64,000 nt of DNA from Ruminococcus sp. (lineage in GTDB: Bacteria > Bacillota > Clostridia > Oscillospirales > Ruminococcaceae): positions 1-64,000 of the forward strand of contig JAFXXU010000035.1 in assembly GCA_017542125.1 (NCBI GenBank). Direction: 5' to 3'. The first letter of the stretch is position 1. Every line of letters begins with the position of its first letter. Of the stretch, positions 1 to 8,430 are shown one piece after another. The notes under the pieces are model-generated. The model had not been told where the DNA came from. It saw only the letters and a list, made by a program, of their open reading frames with translations, and made no database searches. A program made the position numbers and the translations under genes.

Positions 1-38
1 CATATAGCATTTCTCCTTTCGGGATTTTTATTATTCTA

Positions 39-231
39 GGGCAACACCGCACGACCCGCGGCTGACGCCTCTGCACGCCATCTGCCGTGTCAAGCCTGCT
101 TGACGACCGGCTTATCCGTCATATTACCCAAATTCTCCTTGCCGGGCGCCAGCCCGCCTGCGTCGAATTTAGGCAATCTGACGAAAACCTGGACTTCGCA
201 TTTGACGCACAGGGGTCGTGCGGTGTTGCCC
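39..231. repeat. MITE-like dispersed repeat, copy 1
   Basis: About 193 bp bounded by a perfect 19-bp terminal inverted repeat (39-57 and 213-231, starting GGGCAACACCGCACGACCC). The reverse complement of 29964-30143 matches it along almost the whole length, with internal substitutions and small indels. It holds no convincing ORF. It ends only 5 bp beyond the stop codon of the leftward gene at 237-758, so on the transcript it could also fold into a large hairpin. I infer a non-autonomous mobile or REPIN-like element; no target-site duplication was certain. Confidence 0.8.
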
Positions 232-236
232 AAGTA

Positions 237-758
237 TTATTCCGCTGCCTCGGAAGAACTGTCGGCCGCTGCGGGAATGAGGTCGGAGTAGGGGAGCCCC
301 AGCTCGTTCAGCATATCGTGGAGCGATGATACCGCATTGGCTACTGCGCCCTCATCGGCGATAGCGATGACGGAGGCTGCCTTGTCAAGGGAGCTGAACT
401 CGGTCTTGAGCTCGTCGAGAGTCTTTTCGGTGCCGTTTAAGATATACTTGCTGCCCGAAACGGTAACGGCTACCGAGACCTTCTCAGCCTCAGCCAAGGA
501 GGAATCCTCGGTGACGGATGAGGTCTCGGAAACAGAGGAGGTGCTTTCGGCACTGCCGGAGGTAGTGTCGCTGCCCTCGTTCTCGCCCTTGCCCTTGAAC
601 CAGCCCTGACCCCAGCCAATGCCGCCTATCAGCAGCGCGATGAGCAGGAGCAGTATCAGCAGCCAGAGCAGACCTCTCTTCTTCTTTTTCTTCTCCTTGC
701 GTTTTTCGTGCTCCTCCTGGCGCTTCTGCGCGGGATGGATATAGTTTTTATCACTCAT
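237..758 (-). CDS. Single-pass membrane protein downstream of ExbB/ExbD-like genes
   Basis: 173 residues. The N-terminus is cytoplasmic-looking and very basic (a run of K/R/E at about 13-28), then one membrane segment at about 30-50 (rich in L, I and G), then an acidic Ser/Thr/Glu linker (about 60-90) and a small C-terminal domain (about 95-165). The ATG is preceded by AAAGGAG. It is the last gene of a leftward operon with the ExbD- and ExbB-like genes (38-bp gap), so it may be the accessory or load-bearing partner of that proton channel. I recognise no family; the role is inferred from position only. Confidence 0.7.
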   Translation of the reverse strand: MSDKNYIHPAQKRQEEHEKRKEKKKKKRGLLWLLILLLLIALLIGGIGWGQGWFKGKGENEGSDTTSGSAESTSSVSETSSVTEDSSLAEAEKVSVAVTVSGSKYILNGTEKTLDELKTEFSSLDKAASVIAIADEGAVANAVSSLHDMLNELGLPYSDLIPAAADSSSEAAE

Positions 759-795
759 AGAAATATACTCCTTTCGGATAAATAATATGATCGGT

Positions 796-1383
796 CTATG
801 ACTTTCCGCTGGTGTTTATGTAGGCAAAGTAGATGCCCTCGTAATCGGCGCGGAGCCCCTCCAGAGCCTTTCTTACTGCCTCAACATCGCGGTAGAGGGC
901 GGTGTTGCCGTCGTAGACGAAGGCCGCCAGGATTATGCCGTCCTTGTTGGGGAGGGAATCCAGCACCCGCCTGATCTCATATTCGATATTTGAATAGCCC
1001 GTCAGCACGACGGAGGAGATCTGCTCGCCGGATCTTGCAAAGGAGAGCGTCTCCATAGAATCGACGTAGGTTATGCTGATGGAGAGCATCTCACCGTTCT
1101 GGAAGCCCTCGACGGTATCGGCATACTGCGCCAGCCTTTCAGCCTGGGATTCAGCCTTCTGCACCTTCTGCTCCGCTTCCTCGCGGGCGGCCTTTATCTC
1201 CTGCTCGGCGCGGGAATCTGCCTCGGAGATACGCACCGATGCAGCCGCGTTTGCAGCGTCGATCTTCTCCTGAGCCTTCTGATCCGCCTTATCGGAGGAT
1301 ACCATCATCACCCAGAAGAGCATTATCAGTATAACGTCCAGCAGCGAGGTGAGCTCAATGACGAGGCCCTTGTTTTTGTTCAC
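796..1383 (-). CDS. ExbD/TolR-like proton-channel subunit
   Basis: 195 residues, probable GTG start behind a GGGGG Shine-Dalgarno. One N-terminal membrane helix at about 7-28 carries Asp16 in ELTSLLDVILIMLF, matching the conserved membrane aspartate of ExbD/TolR/MotB that binds protons. A charged Ala/Glu-rich coiled coil follows (about 32-95), then a compact C-terminal domain (about 98-193). With the ExbB-like gene upstream (29-bp gap) it should form an ion-driven motor in the membrane. ExbD in Gram-negatives works with TonB, but no outer membrane or TonB is expected here, so the driven partner is unknown. Family assignment is good, substrate open. Confidence 0.75.
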   Translation of the reverse strand: MNKNKGLVIELTSLLDVILIMLFWVMMVSSDKADQKAQEKIDAANAAASVRISEADSRAEQEIKAAREEAEQKVQKAESQAERLAQYADTVEGFQNGEMLSISITYVDSMETLSFARSGEQISSVVLTGYSNIEYEIRRVLDSLPNKDGIILAAFVYDGNTALYRDVEAVRKALEGLRADYEGIYFAYINTSGKS

Positions 1384-1412
1384 CGGGGCACCCCCTTTCC
1401 CATGTCGGAGGC

Positions 1413-1916
1413 TTACTGCCTGTTATCGCCGTTGTTGCGGGCGAGGTAGAGCGCGACGGTCTTTTCGTTATCCTCGATCTTGGCGCTGATGACGCCGTCC
1501 AGCAGCTTGAAGGTGATGGCGAACACCAGCCCCCAGAAGGTGGAGGTGAGAGCGCCGTAGAAGCTGCCCTGAACGTCCGACATATCCTGCACCAGCGTCA
1601 GCAGGGAGGATACTGTTCCCAGTATTCCCAGCAGGGGGAATATGCCGGTAAGGTTCACGAACACCGAGTAGAGCCTGCCCATAAGGTCGCGCATCCTGAC
1701 CACTTCGGTCTCCCGGAGCTCGCTCAGAGCCCTCTGGGCATCCTCCTGGGACTGGGCGCTGCCGGGGACGAACACCGTCAGATGCATCTTGCGGTAGAGC
1801 TCGTCCGCCGCACGCTTGGCAAAATGGTAGAACACCCCGTTGACTATCGCGACCAGGAATATTATCATATCGAACCCGATGAGGTTCAGAAATATCACGG
1901 AAAAAAAGTCCTTCAT
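1413..1916 (-). CDS. MotA/TolQ/ExbB-family proton channel protein
   Basis: 167 residues from the ATG at 1916; an upstream in-frame TTG (1922) is less likely because GGAAGG sits 7 nt before the ATG. Three membrane segments: about 5-28, about 90-112 (containing TGIFPLLGILGTVSSLL) and about 128-150 (ALTSTFWGLVFAITFKLL), the layout of ExbB/TolQ, with a cytoplasmic loop between the first two. It is the first gene of a three-gene leftward operon with ExbD and a single-pass protein. Members of this superfamily conduct protons to drive a partner across the envelope; Zorya defence ZorA is a distant relative, but no ZorC/D/E genes are near. Confidence 0.78.
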   Translation of the reverse strand: MKDFFSVIFLNLIGFDMIIFLVAIVNGVFYHFAKRAADELYRKMHLTVFVPGSAQSQEDAQRALSELRETEVVRMRDLMGRLYSVFVNLTGIFPLLGILGTVSSLLTLVQDMSDVQGSFYGALTSTFWGLVFAITFKLLDGVISAKIEDNEKTVALYLARNNGDNRQ

Positions 1917-1955
1917 TAACAAACCTTCCTTCGAGCAAATAGTCTGTCTATTGAT

Positions 1956-1984
1956 ATTGTACCACGAAAAGCCGAATAATGCAA
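1956..1984 (-). promoter_or_regulatory. Promoter of the ExbB/ExbD-like operon
   Basis: Read on the minus strand: TTGCAT (1979-1984), 17 bp, TACAAT (1956-1961), about 40 nt upstream of the ExbB-like start. Confidence 0.65.
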
Positions 1985-2037
1985 CAGTTTTTTTAAATTT
2001 AGCCTCCCATTTTTCCCGCGGCGGGATATATGATAAG

Positions 2038-2074
2038 ACAAAAACGTTCCCGTGCTTTTTTGAACACGGGAACG
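2038..2074 (-). terminator. Rho-independent terminator after the SGNH lipoprotein gene
   Basis: Perfect 10-bp stem (2045-2054 with 2065-2074), 10-nt loop, followed on the minus strand by TTTTTGT. It lies just beyond the stop codon at 2091. Confidence 0.85.
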
Positions 2075-2090
2075 CTCATAAAGGGTAATC

Positions 2091-3413
2091 TTATGAAACC
2101 AGGAGGCCCAGCACCTCAAATTTCTGCTTTTCGCCGTCTCTTACGGTGATGGTGACGGTGTGCTTTTTGGTCTCATCGGAGGAATAGCACTCGGCGTTGG
2201 TGGGATAGCTGCCCCAGCCGCCCTTGAAATCGGCGTTCACAAGGGTCTTCTTCTCGCCGTCAATATCGACGGAAACTGAGCCGTACTTGCCGGAGGTGCT
2301 CTTGTAATAGAGCAGGCCCAGGTTCCTGAACTCTGCCTCAAAGGTTATGGTGCCGCCCTCGGAGGTCTTCCAGCCGTTCTTGAACTGTGAGGGGGTGGTG
2401 CCCACCGCAAAGGTCTCGTCGGCGCTGACTGTCAGACCCTCGGAGGCGGAATCGAGGATAGTGGCGTCAGCGAACTTATCTCCCGTGGGAGAGGGGGTGG
2501 AGGGGTCGAACGCCTCGGGAGCGGGAGCGCTGTCCATACCCGCCTTGACCTTTTCAAGGAAGCTCTTGGCTATATCCGCTACCCAGCCGTGGCCGATGTC
2601 GTTGGGATGAGTGCCGTCGCCGGAGATATCGTCAAAGCTGAAATTGCCTGCTTCCACCTCGGGAGCTACGGCGTCGTGGTAGGAGAGCACCGGGACGTTG
2701 TAGGCCTCAGCTGCGGCGCTGTGAGCGCTCTGGCAGTTGCCGCCGCCCTTGAGCGACATCTCGATGAGGACTACTGCCGGCTGGCTCTCGCAGGAGAGGC
2801 ACTTGCGGATAAGGCTGTCCATAGTGGACTTGTAGAACTCATTGTCGGCATCGTTGATGAACTCGATGAATACGATATCCGGATCATTGGCGAGAACGTC
2901 CCTGTCGGCGCGGTGAACCCCCAGATAGGAGTCGGTAGCGCCGATGCCCGCATTGATGCAGACGCAGCTGCTCTTGGCGTTTTCATCGAACCATTCCTCG
3001 ATGAGGGCTGTGTACTGGTTCTTGCTGCCCGAAGCGCCGCTGCCCTGGGTTATGGAGTCACCGAGGAATACCACGGTGGAGCCCTTTGAATAGCCCTCGT
3101 CGCAGATGTTGCGGAGCTTTGCCGCCAGGCGGGAGGTGTCGCCCTCAAAATGCACCGAGCGGGTCAGCATATTCTCGGTGATGCCGGAGGCGGGGTCGAA
3201 GGGGGCGTCAGCCACGGGAGCCTTTAGCCCCTCCTCTGCGGGAGCTTCCGGCTCTGAGGAGGTATCCTCCGACGCAGCAGTGGTGTCGGCAGGGTTTGAG
3301 GTGTCCGTCCCCGAGGCTGTCTCAGCCTTAGAGGAGGACTCTGATTTGCCGCAGGCAGCGAGCAGAGCCGCAGCTGCCAGCAGCGCCAGTGTTACGATCA
3401 GCAGTTTTTTCAT
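2091..3413 (-). CDS. Lipoprotein with SGNH/GDSL hydrolase domain
   Basis: 440 residues. A lipobox (LAAC, Cys21) follows a short hydrophobic signal, so it should be anchored outside the cell. A Ser/Thr/Glu linker runs to about residue 60. The SGNH domain (about 110-290) shows block I FLGDSITQGSG with Ser120 as nucleophile, a variant block III (EFINDAD instead of GxND) and block V DGTHPNDIGH with the catalytic Asp/His. Residues about 305-440 form an extra beta-rich domain that may bind carbohydrate. SGNH enzymes deacylate polysaccharides or glycolipids; the substrate here is unknown. It has its own promoter and terminator and diverges from the CE2-like gene at 3656. Confidence 0.85.
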   Translation of the reverse strand: MKKLLIVTLALLAAAALLAACGKSESSSKAETASGTDTSNPADTTAASEDTSSEPEAPAEEGLKAPVADAPFDPASGITENMLTRSVHFEGDTSRLAAKLRNICDEGYSKGSTVVFLGDSITQGSGASGSKNQYTALIEEWFDENAKSSCVCINAGIGATDSYLGVHRADRDVLANDPDIVFIEFINDADNEFYKSTMDSLIRKCLSCESQPAVVLIEMSLKGGGNCQSAHSAAAEAYNVPVLSYHDAVAPEVEAGNFSFDDISGDGTHPNDIGHGWVADIAKSFLEKVKAGMDSAPAPEAFDPSTPSPTGDKFADATILDSASEGLTVSADETFAVGTTPSQFKNGWKTSEGGTITFEAEFRNLGLLYYKSTSGKYGSVSVDIDGEKKTLVNADFKGGWGSYPTNAECYSSDETKKHTVTITVRDGEKQKFEVLGLLVS

Positions 3414-3488
3414 ATTTCCATCCGTTCCTTTCTGCCCGGAGATCTCCCGGGCGGAGCCGCTTTCCAGGGGCGGCTGAAATGCAAGATT

Positions 3489-3517
3489 ATTATACTATGC
3501 TATTGCCATATATGCAA
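3489..3517 (-). promoter_or_regulatory. Promoter of the SGNH lipoprotein gene
   Basis: Minus strand: TTGCAT (3512-3517), 17-bp spacer, TATAAT (3489-3494), about 75 nt before the start codon. Confidence 0.75.
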
Positions 3518-3560
3518 GGGATTTTCAGACTTTTTTACCTTTGCGCAATAATTTTTTAAC

Positions 3561-3574
3561 CGAAAACGATTACC
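3561..3574 (+). promoter_or_regulatory. Possible cre/LacI-type operator
   Basis: The sequence CGAAAACGATTACC matches the catabolite-response-element pattern TGNAANCGNWNNCW except at its first and last positions. It sits just upstream of the -35 box of the CE2-like esterase gene, where a LacI/CcpA-family regulator could act. The match is weak and the assignment is inference. Confidence 0.3.
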
Positions 3575-3578
3575 GTTC

Positions 3579-3607
3579 TTGACAGTAAGGCGGATAGATG
3601 CTAGAAT
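3579..3607 (+). promoter_or_regulatory. Promoter of the CE2-like esterase gene
   Basis: TTGACA (3579-3584), 17-bp spacer, TAGAAT (3602-3607), about 45 nt before the ATG at 3656. Confidence 0.8.
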
Positions 3608-3655
3608 GGATTTAAAACACCGGCATCTGAGAAAAAACGGAAAGAGGGCTTTTAT

Positions 3656-4726
3656 ATGGAAAAAAAGTTTGTGGCGGCGGCTGACCCCGCTGTAAGGTAT
3701 ATGGGACGCATCGACCGGACGGATCCGGAGGCTCCGAAGATAGTCTTCGCGGGGACCTCAGTGACCCTGCGTTTTGTGGGGACGGAGATCTCTGCGGTGA
3801 TCTGCAACCACCGCTTCTATAACAAAATGGAGCTGGGTCTTCTGGTGGACGGTCTGGAGAGCAAGGTCTGCTTCGATACCGACCGTCAGCGCTTCACCCT
3901 GCCTCTGGCTTCCGGGCTGGAGGATAAGGAGCATGAGGTCACTCTCTTCAAGCGGCAGGATGCCACTCACTACTTTGATTTTTATGGCTTTGAGCTGAAC
4001 GGAGAGGCTGAGGTGCTGCCTGCGCTGCCCGGGTCTGACCGCAGGATGGAATTTTACGGCGACTCCGTAACTGCCGGCGCTGTGGTGGAGGCTGTGGAGA
4101 ACGTAGCCTCAAACGACCCCGACGACACCCAGGGCGTATACGATAACGCCTACCACTCCTATGCGATGATAACCGCCAGGAACCTGGGGGCGGAGATCAA
4201 CAACGTCGCCCAGGGGGGCATAGCCATATTTGACGGCACGGGCTACTACCATATGCCCGAGACCATCGGTATGGAGACGGCCTACAACAAGGTCTGCTAC
4301 TTCCCGGAGGAGTGCGGCTACACCGATTGGGATTTCTCTCAGTACACACCCCAGGTGGTGGTGTTTGCCGTAGGGCAGAACGATCAGCACCGCGAGGGCG
4401 GCGACCCCGACATCAACGACCCTGCCTACCGCAAAAGCTGGAAGGAGCGCTACAAGGAGATGATCAGGGATCTGCGGGGGCATTATCCCAAGGCTTGCTT
4501 TATAATGCTGCTCACCGTGCTCATGCACGACCCCACCTGGGATAAGGCTCTTGACGAGATAGTCGCGGAGCTTCGGGCGGAGGGTGAGGATAATATCTCC
4601 CACCTGACCTTCAAGCGCTGCGGAAAGGCTACCCCTGGGCATCCCCGCCTGCCGGAGCAGTATGAGATGGCAAGCGAGCTCACCGCCTATATCTCCCGGC
4701 TGGGGGACGGCATCTGGCAGGTGTAA
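3656..4726 (+). CDS. Carbohydrate esterase family 2-like SGNH esterase
   Basis: 356 residues with no signal peptide, so probably cytoplasmic. The two-domain layout is that of CE2 acetyl-xylan esterases: a beta-sandwich (about 10-125) then an SGNH domain. Block I is YGDSVTAG (Ser137), block III is VGQND, and the C-terminal block V is GHPRLPEQYEMA with its histidine. CE2 enzymes remove acetyl groups from xylan and other sugars; an intracellular form would act on imported acetylated oligosaccharides. The gene is alone behind a strong promoter with a possible catabolite operator, consistent with a sugar-use role. Substrate not determinable here. Confidence 0.82.
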   Translation: MEKKFVAAADPAVRYMGRIDRTDPEAPKIVFAGTSVTLRFVGTEISAVICNHRFYNKMELGLLVDGLESKVCFDTDRQRFTLPLASGLEDKEHEVTLFKRQDATHYFDFYGFELNGEAEVLPALPGSDRRMEFYGDSVTAGAVVEAVENVASNDPDDTQGVYDNAYHSYAMITARNLGAEINNVAQGGIAIFDGTGYYHMPETIGMETAYNKVCYFPEECGYTDWDFSQYTPQVVVFAVGQNDQHREGGDPDINDPAYRKSWKERYKEMIRDLRGHYPKACFIMLLTVLMHDPTWDKALDEIVAELRAEGEDNISHLTFKRCGKATPGHPRLPEQYEMASELTAYISRLGDGIWQV

Positions 4727-4787
4727 AGGCATATTCCGACACAATTGTGCAGATTACACAAAGATGCGACAGATTTCTTTCAGAGTA

Positions 4788-4816
4788 TAGACAAACCGAT
4801 TTTGATGTGGTATAAT
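4788..4816 (+). promoter_or_regulatory. Promoter of the NUDIX gene
   Basis: TAGACA (4788-4793), 17-bp spacer, TATAAT (4811-4816), 38 nt before the start codon. Confidence 0.7.
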
Positions 4817-4854
4817 ATTTAGGATAAATCTATAATACAGAAAGGAACCTGACA

Positions 4855-5259
4855 ATGCTGCATGAAAAATCCTGTGGCGCAATAGTGTACAGAAAGTACC
4901 ACGGCAACACGGAGATACTGCTGATAAAGCATATCAACAGCGGGCATTGGTCATTCCCCAAGGGGCACGTCGAGGGGGACGAAACGGAGGTCGAGACCGC
5001 CAAGCGCGAGATCATGGAGGAAACGGGCATAGATGTCAATCTTGACCCCACCTTCCGCGAGATCGTTACATATTCTCCCCGAAAGGATACCGTCAAGATC
5101 GTGGTTTATTTCATCGCCAAGGCGAAGAATACCGATTTCGTCCCGCAGGAGGACGAGATATCCGAGATCAAGTGGGTCGAGATAGACCGCGCAGGGCAGG
5201 TGCTTGCCTACGAGAACGACCGAAGCATCGTTAACAAGGCTAAAAAATTCATAATCTGA
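4855..5259 (+). CDS. NUDIX hydrolase, probable Ap4A-type pyrophosphatase
   Basis: 134 residues, ATG behind AAAGGAA. The NUDIX box begins at the G of GHVEGDETEVETAKRE and continues IMEETGI, fitting GX5EX7REUXEEXGU exactly. The N-terminus (EKSCGAIVYRK) and small size match asymmetric bis(5'-nucleosyl)-tetraphosphatases, which cleave Ap4A and related dinucleotides to limit toxic by-products of aminoacyl-tRNA synthetases. Other MutT-like substrates cannot be excluded. Single-gene unit with its own promoter and terminator. Confidence 0.85.
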   Translation: MLHEKSCGAIVYRKYHGNTEILLIKHINSGHWSFPKGHVEGDETEVETAKREIMEETGIDVNLDPTFREIVTYSPRKDTVKIVVYFIAKAKNTDFVPQEDEISEIKWVEIDRAGQVLAYENDRSIVNKAKKFII

Positions 5260-5269
5260 GCTGATGTGA

Positions 5270-5313
5270 CAGCGGGAATGCCCGAAAGGGACTCCCGCTG
5301 CTCGTCTTTTTTT
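5270..5313 (+). terminator. Terminator after the NUDIX gene
   Basis: GC-rich interrupted hairpin (outer arm 5270-5277 with 5293-5300, inner CCC/GGG around a GAAA tetraloop) followed six nt later by seven T residues (5307-5313). Confidence 0.75.
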
Positions 5314-5364
5314 GGAAACTGTCCGAAAATTTACATAGGAGTGGCCAAAAATTCGCATTTGCTC

Positions 5365-5393
5365 TTGAAATAAGGAGCAGTGTGTGGTATAAT
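5365..5393 (+). promoter_or_regulatory. Promoter of the O-acylation cluster
   Basis: TTGAAA (5365-5370), 17-bp spacer, TATAAT (5388-5393), about 65 nt before the first gene. No clear terminator interrupts the genes downstream up to 9881. Confidence 0.75.
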
Positions 5394-5459
5394 ATCTGTG
5401 TATGCGGTCGGGAAGGACCGCAGTAAGGAAGGAATAACGGGAAAAAGGAATGGAATGAT

Positions 5460-6440
5460 ATGGCAAAAAGAAAAATAAAGAAATGCTCCCGAGCCATGGC
5501 AAGCGTGATCGGCGTGGTATGCGTGGCGCTGATAGGCTTTGTTATGGTCTGGGCAGGCTATAAGGCGATAAAGGGCTTTGAGGACAGCAGCGTCGATACT
5601 GCTTCCGCTGCGGATATCTCGGCGGCATCGGCGGGGGACAGCTCCGTCCCGGCGGAAAGCAAGGCTGAGGACAAGAGCAGCACCGACGACGCCAAGCCCG
5701 ATGAGAGCAATGCGGATGTCTCCTCGCAGGCTGACGACACCCAGCCCGATGTGAGCAGCGCCCCCGACAGCAGCCGGGAGGAGAACAGCTATTGGACCGA
5801 GAGCGTTGAGAACGCCGGCAAGACCGAGAGCAAGAGCAGCGGCGAGATCGTGTTCCCCACCTCGGCGGAGATCGACGATGATTTTGCCGACGCGGTGTTC
5901 ATCGGAAACTCCAGGACTGTGGGCCTCCAGCTGAGCTGCGGCAAGCCTCAGGCGACCTTCTACGCCTCCACGGGTATGAACGTCAACAAGATCTGGGATG
6001 CCAAGGAGATCACCCTTGACGACGGCACCGAGGGCACCGTCTTCGATGCGCTGAAGCAGCACCAGTTCAAGAGAGTTTTCGTTATGTTCGGCATCAACGA
6101 GATGGGCTGGCCTTATCTGGATGTTTTCAGGGAGATGTACGAAAAGGCCATCAACGAGATCAAGAGGCTCCAGCCCGACGCTACGGTCTATATCCAGTCG
6201 GTGCTGCCTGTATCCACCAAGGCTATCAGCACCAATGAGGTGTTCACCACCGCCAACGTGGATGCCTTCAATGAGTATGTTAAGACCGCTGCCGCCAACA
6301 CCGGCTGCGTTTATCTGGATGTCAACTCCGCCCTCCGTGACGAGACCGGCGGCCTGCCCCTTGAGGCTTCCACCGACGGCATCCATCTGATGAAGGATTA
6401 CTGCCTGGTATGGCTCAAATATCTGGCTGACCATACCTGA
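5460..6440 (+). CDS. Membrane-anchored SGNH-like protein
   Basis: 326 residues. A signal anchor lies at about 13-37, then an acidic Ser/Asp-rich linker (about 40-125), then an SGNH-like domain (about 140-325) outside the cell. Block I is FIGNSRTVG (Asn in place of Asp before the Ser), block III GINEMG, block V STDGIHL. It heads a cluster with a DUF4358 lipoprotein, an MBOAT acyltransferase and a DHHW protein, so it probably serves in O-acetyl transfer to, or removal from, a surface polymer. The variant block I could mean transferase rather than esterase activity; that is inference. Confidence 0.8.
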   Translation: MAKRKIKKCSRAMASVIGVVCVALIGFVMVWAGYKAIKGFEDSSVDTASAADISAASAGDSSVPAESKAEDKSSTDDAKPDESNADVSSQADDTQPDVSSAPDSSREENSYWTESVENAGKTESKSSGEIVFPTSAEIDDDFADAVFIGNSRTVGLQLSCGKPQATFYASTGMNVNKIWDAKEITLDDGTEGTVFDALKQHQFKRVFVMFGINEMGWPYLDVFREMYEKAINEIKRLQPDATVYIQSVLPVSTKAISTNEVFTTANVDAFNEYVKTAAANTGCVYLDVNSALRDETGGLPLEASTDGIHLMKDYCLVWLKYLADHT

Positions 6441-6463
6441 ACAAATGAAAGGAAGATAATACT

Positions 6464-6976
6464 ATGAAGAAAAAGATCATCGCGGTAATAGCCGCACTCA
6501 CCCTGAGCCTTACGGCTCTTGCCGCCTGCGGGGACAGCAGCTCCTCCAAGGCTGACGACATCTCGGCTGCTTCTCAGGCTGCCGATGCGGGCGAGACCGC
6601 CAAGGATGTAGTCGAGACTGCGGACAAGCTCTTTAACGAGCTGGCCTGGAAGGATCAGCTCAACGAGCTGACCCAGGATATGTATAAGAGCATCTACCGT
6701 ATCGAGGAGGGCTCCTACAAGAAGGCTAAGGTATATGTGGGCTCCGGCGGAACCACTGCAGAGGAGATCGCCTGCTTTGAGGCCAACGACGAGGCCGGTG
6801 CCGCTGATATCAAGGCTAAGCTGGAGAAGCGTGTAGAGTCCCAGAAGAAGGCTTTTGAGAACTACGTCCCCGAAGAGATGACCAAGCTGAACGCCGCAGT
6901 TATCGTGGTCAAGGGCAGCAGCGTCTATATGTGCATCGCAGACGATGACGCCAAAGCCAAGGAGATAATCGGCTAA
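6464..6976 (+). CDS. DUF4358-type lipoprotein
   Basis: 170 residues, ATG behind AAAGGAAG. A lipobox (LAAC) at about residue 21 predicts a membrane-anchored exterior protein. The remainder, with a conserved-looking core around YKSIYRIEE and a C-terminal half beginning ACFEANDEAGA, resembles DUF4358 proteins, commonly found beside MBOAT/AlgI genes in Clostridia. Its molecular role is unknown. It lies 23 bp after the SGNH gene and 23 bp before the MBOAT gene, so co-transcription is likely. Confidence 0.75.
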   Translation: MKKKIIAVIAALTLSLTALAACGDSSSSKADDISAASQAADAGETAKDVVETADKLFNELAWKDQLNELTQDMYKSIYRIEEGSYKKAKVYVGSGGTTAEEIACFEANDEAGAADIKAKLEKRVESQKKAFENYVPEEMTKLNAAVIVVKGSSVYMCIADDDAKAKEIIG

Positions 6977-6999
6977 ACTCACACCACGGAGAGATGTAA

Positions 7000-8415
7000 A
7001 TGCTATTCAGCAGTACGACCTTTTTATTCGTTTTCTTATCGCTTGTACTTGCCTGTTACTTTGCAGTGCCGCGTTTTCTGAAAAACGCGGTGCTGCTTGT
7101 GTTCAGTCTGGTCTTTTATGCCTGGGGCGAGCCCGTTTACGTTTTCCTGATGCTGGGCTCTATCACCGTGGCATATCTGACGGGGCTTTTCTGCGACAAG
7201 CAGAAGCACTCGGGCAGGACGGCGCTTATCTCGGTGATAGCGGCGGTGGTCTGGAATCTGGGTCTGCTGCTGTTTTTCAAGTACACGAATTTCTTCATCG
7301 AGAACGCCAACTCGCTGATGCATATGAACATCTCCCCCTTCAAGGATCTGAAGCTGCCCATAGGCATATCCTTCTACAGCTTCCAGACCCTCTCCTACGT
7401 TATAGACGTTTACAGGGGCGGGGTCAAGTCACAGAGGAATTTCCTGAACCTTGCCACCTATGTCACCCTCTTCCCCCAGCTGATAGCCGGGCCTATCGTC
7501 CGCTATCAGACCATAGAGGAACAGTTGGTCAACAGGCGTGAGAGCCTGCAGCAGTTCTCACGGGGCGTAAAGCGCTTTGCAGTGGGTCTGGGCAAGAAGG
7601 TCATCCTAGCCAACAATATCGGAGCGCTGTTTTCCGAGATCTCGGCGGCTCCCCAGGCTGAAATGAGCGTATGCGCCAGCTGGCTGGGGATAATCGCCTA
7701 CACCTTCCAGATCTACTTTGACTTCTCGGGCTACTCGGATATGGCAATAGGCTTAGGCAAGATGTTCGGCTTTGATTTTCTGGAGAATTTCAACTACCCC
7801 TATATCTCCGACTCGATAACCGAGTTCTGGAGGCGCTGGCATATATCCCTTTCCAGCTGGTTCCGGGACTATGTCTACATCCCCCTGGGGGGCAACCGCA
7901 AGGGCAAGGTAAGGCAGTGCGTGAACATTATGATCGTCTGGTTCCTGACCGGCTTCTGGCACGGCGCCAACTGGAACTTTATGATGTGGGGAGTTTACTT
8001 CGGCATCATACTGCTCTGTGAGAAGCTGTTCCTGCTGGCCTTCCTCAAAAAGCTGCCCCGGATCATCCGGCACATATATGCGCTGCTGCTCATAGTCATA
8101 GGCTGGGGCATATTCGCCTTTGAGGATACCTCGGCGCTTCTGCGCAACCTCAAGAATATGTTCGGCCTGGGAGGGCTGCCCCTGTGGAACGGCGGCTCGG
8201 ACAAGTTCTGGCTCATGCAGAACGCCATACTCTTCGTGATACTGATAATCGCATCGCTGCCCCTCTTCAAAAAGCTGGGCGAGGTGCTGACGGTGAAGCT
8301 CCCCACGGCTTACGGCTGCGTGATCGAGCCTGCCTGCACGGCATTTCTGCTGATCGTTTCGATAGCATACCTGGCGGGGAATTCCTTCAACCCGTTCTTG
8401 TATTTCAGGTTTTAA
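7000..8415 (+). CDS. MBOAT O-acyltransferase (AlgI/PatA-like)
   Basis: 471 residues with about 10 membrane helices. Family hallmarks are FPQLIAGPIVRYQ, YSDMAIGLGKMFGFDF, EFWRRWHISLSSWFRDY, and FLTGFWHGANWNFMMWG, whose histidine in WHGA is the catalytic residue. In alginate and peptidoglycan O-acetylation the MBOAT protein brings acetyl groups across the membrane to an SGNH partner. Here the SGNH (5460), lipoprotein (6464) and DHHW (8431) genes are in the same operon, so it probably O-acylates a cell-wall or capsular polymer. GGAGAG precedes the ATG. Confidence 0.92.
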   Translation: MLFSSTTFLFVFLSLVLACYFAVPRFLKNAVLLVFSLVFYAWGEPVYVFLMLGSITVAYLTGLFCDKQKHSGRTALISVIAAVVWNLGLLLFFKYTNFFIENANSLMHMNISPFKDLKLPIGISFYSFQTLSYVIDVYRGGVKSQRNFLNLATYVTLFPQLIAGPIVRYQTIEEQLVNRRESLQQFSRGVKRFAVGLGKKVILANNIGALFSEISAAPQAEMSVCASWLGIIAYTFQIYFDFSGYSDMAIGLGKMFGFDFLENFNYPYISDSITEFWRRWHISLSSWFRDYVYIPLGGNRKGKVRQCVNIMIVWFLTGFWHGANWNFMMWGVYFGIILLCEKLFLLAFLKKLPRIIRHIYALLLIVIGWGIFAFEDTSALLRNLKNMFGLGGLPLWNGGSDKFWLMQNAILFVILIIASLPLFKKLGEVLTVKLPTAYGCVIEPACTAFLLIVSIAYLAGNSFNPFLYFRF

Positions 8416-8430
8416 GGAGGCGGAGCGTTA

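Noticed and set aside
237-1916. A Zorya defence system
   Set aside because: ExbB/ExbD-like subunits are present but no ZorC, ZorD or ZorE gene is near, and the ExbD-like protein lacks an OmpA-like peptidoglycan-binding domain visible by eye.
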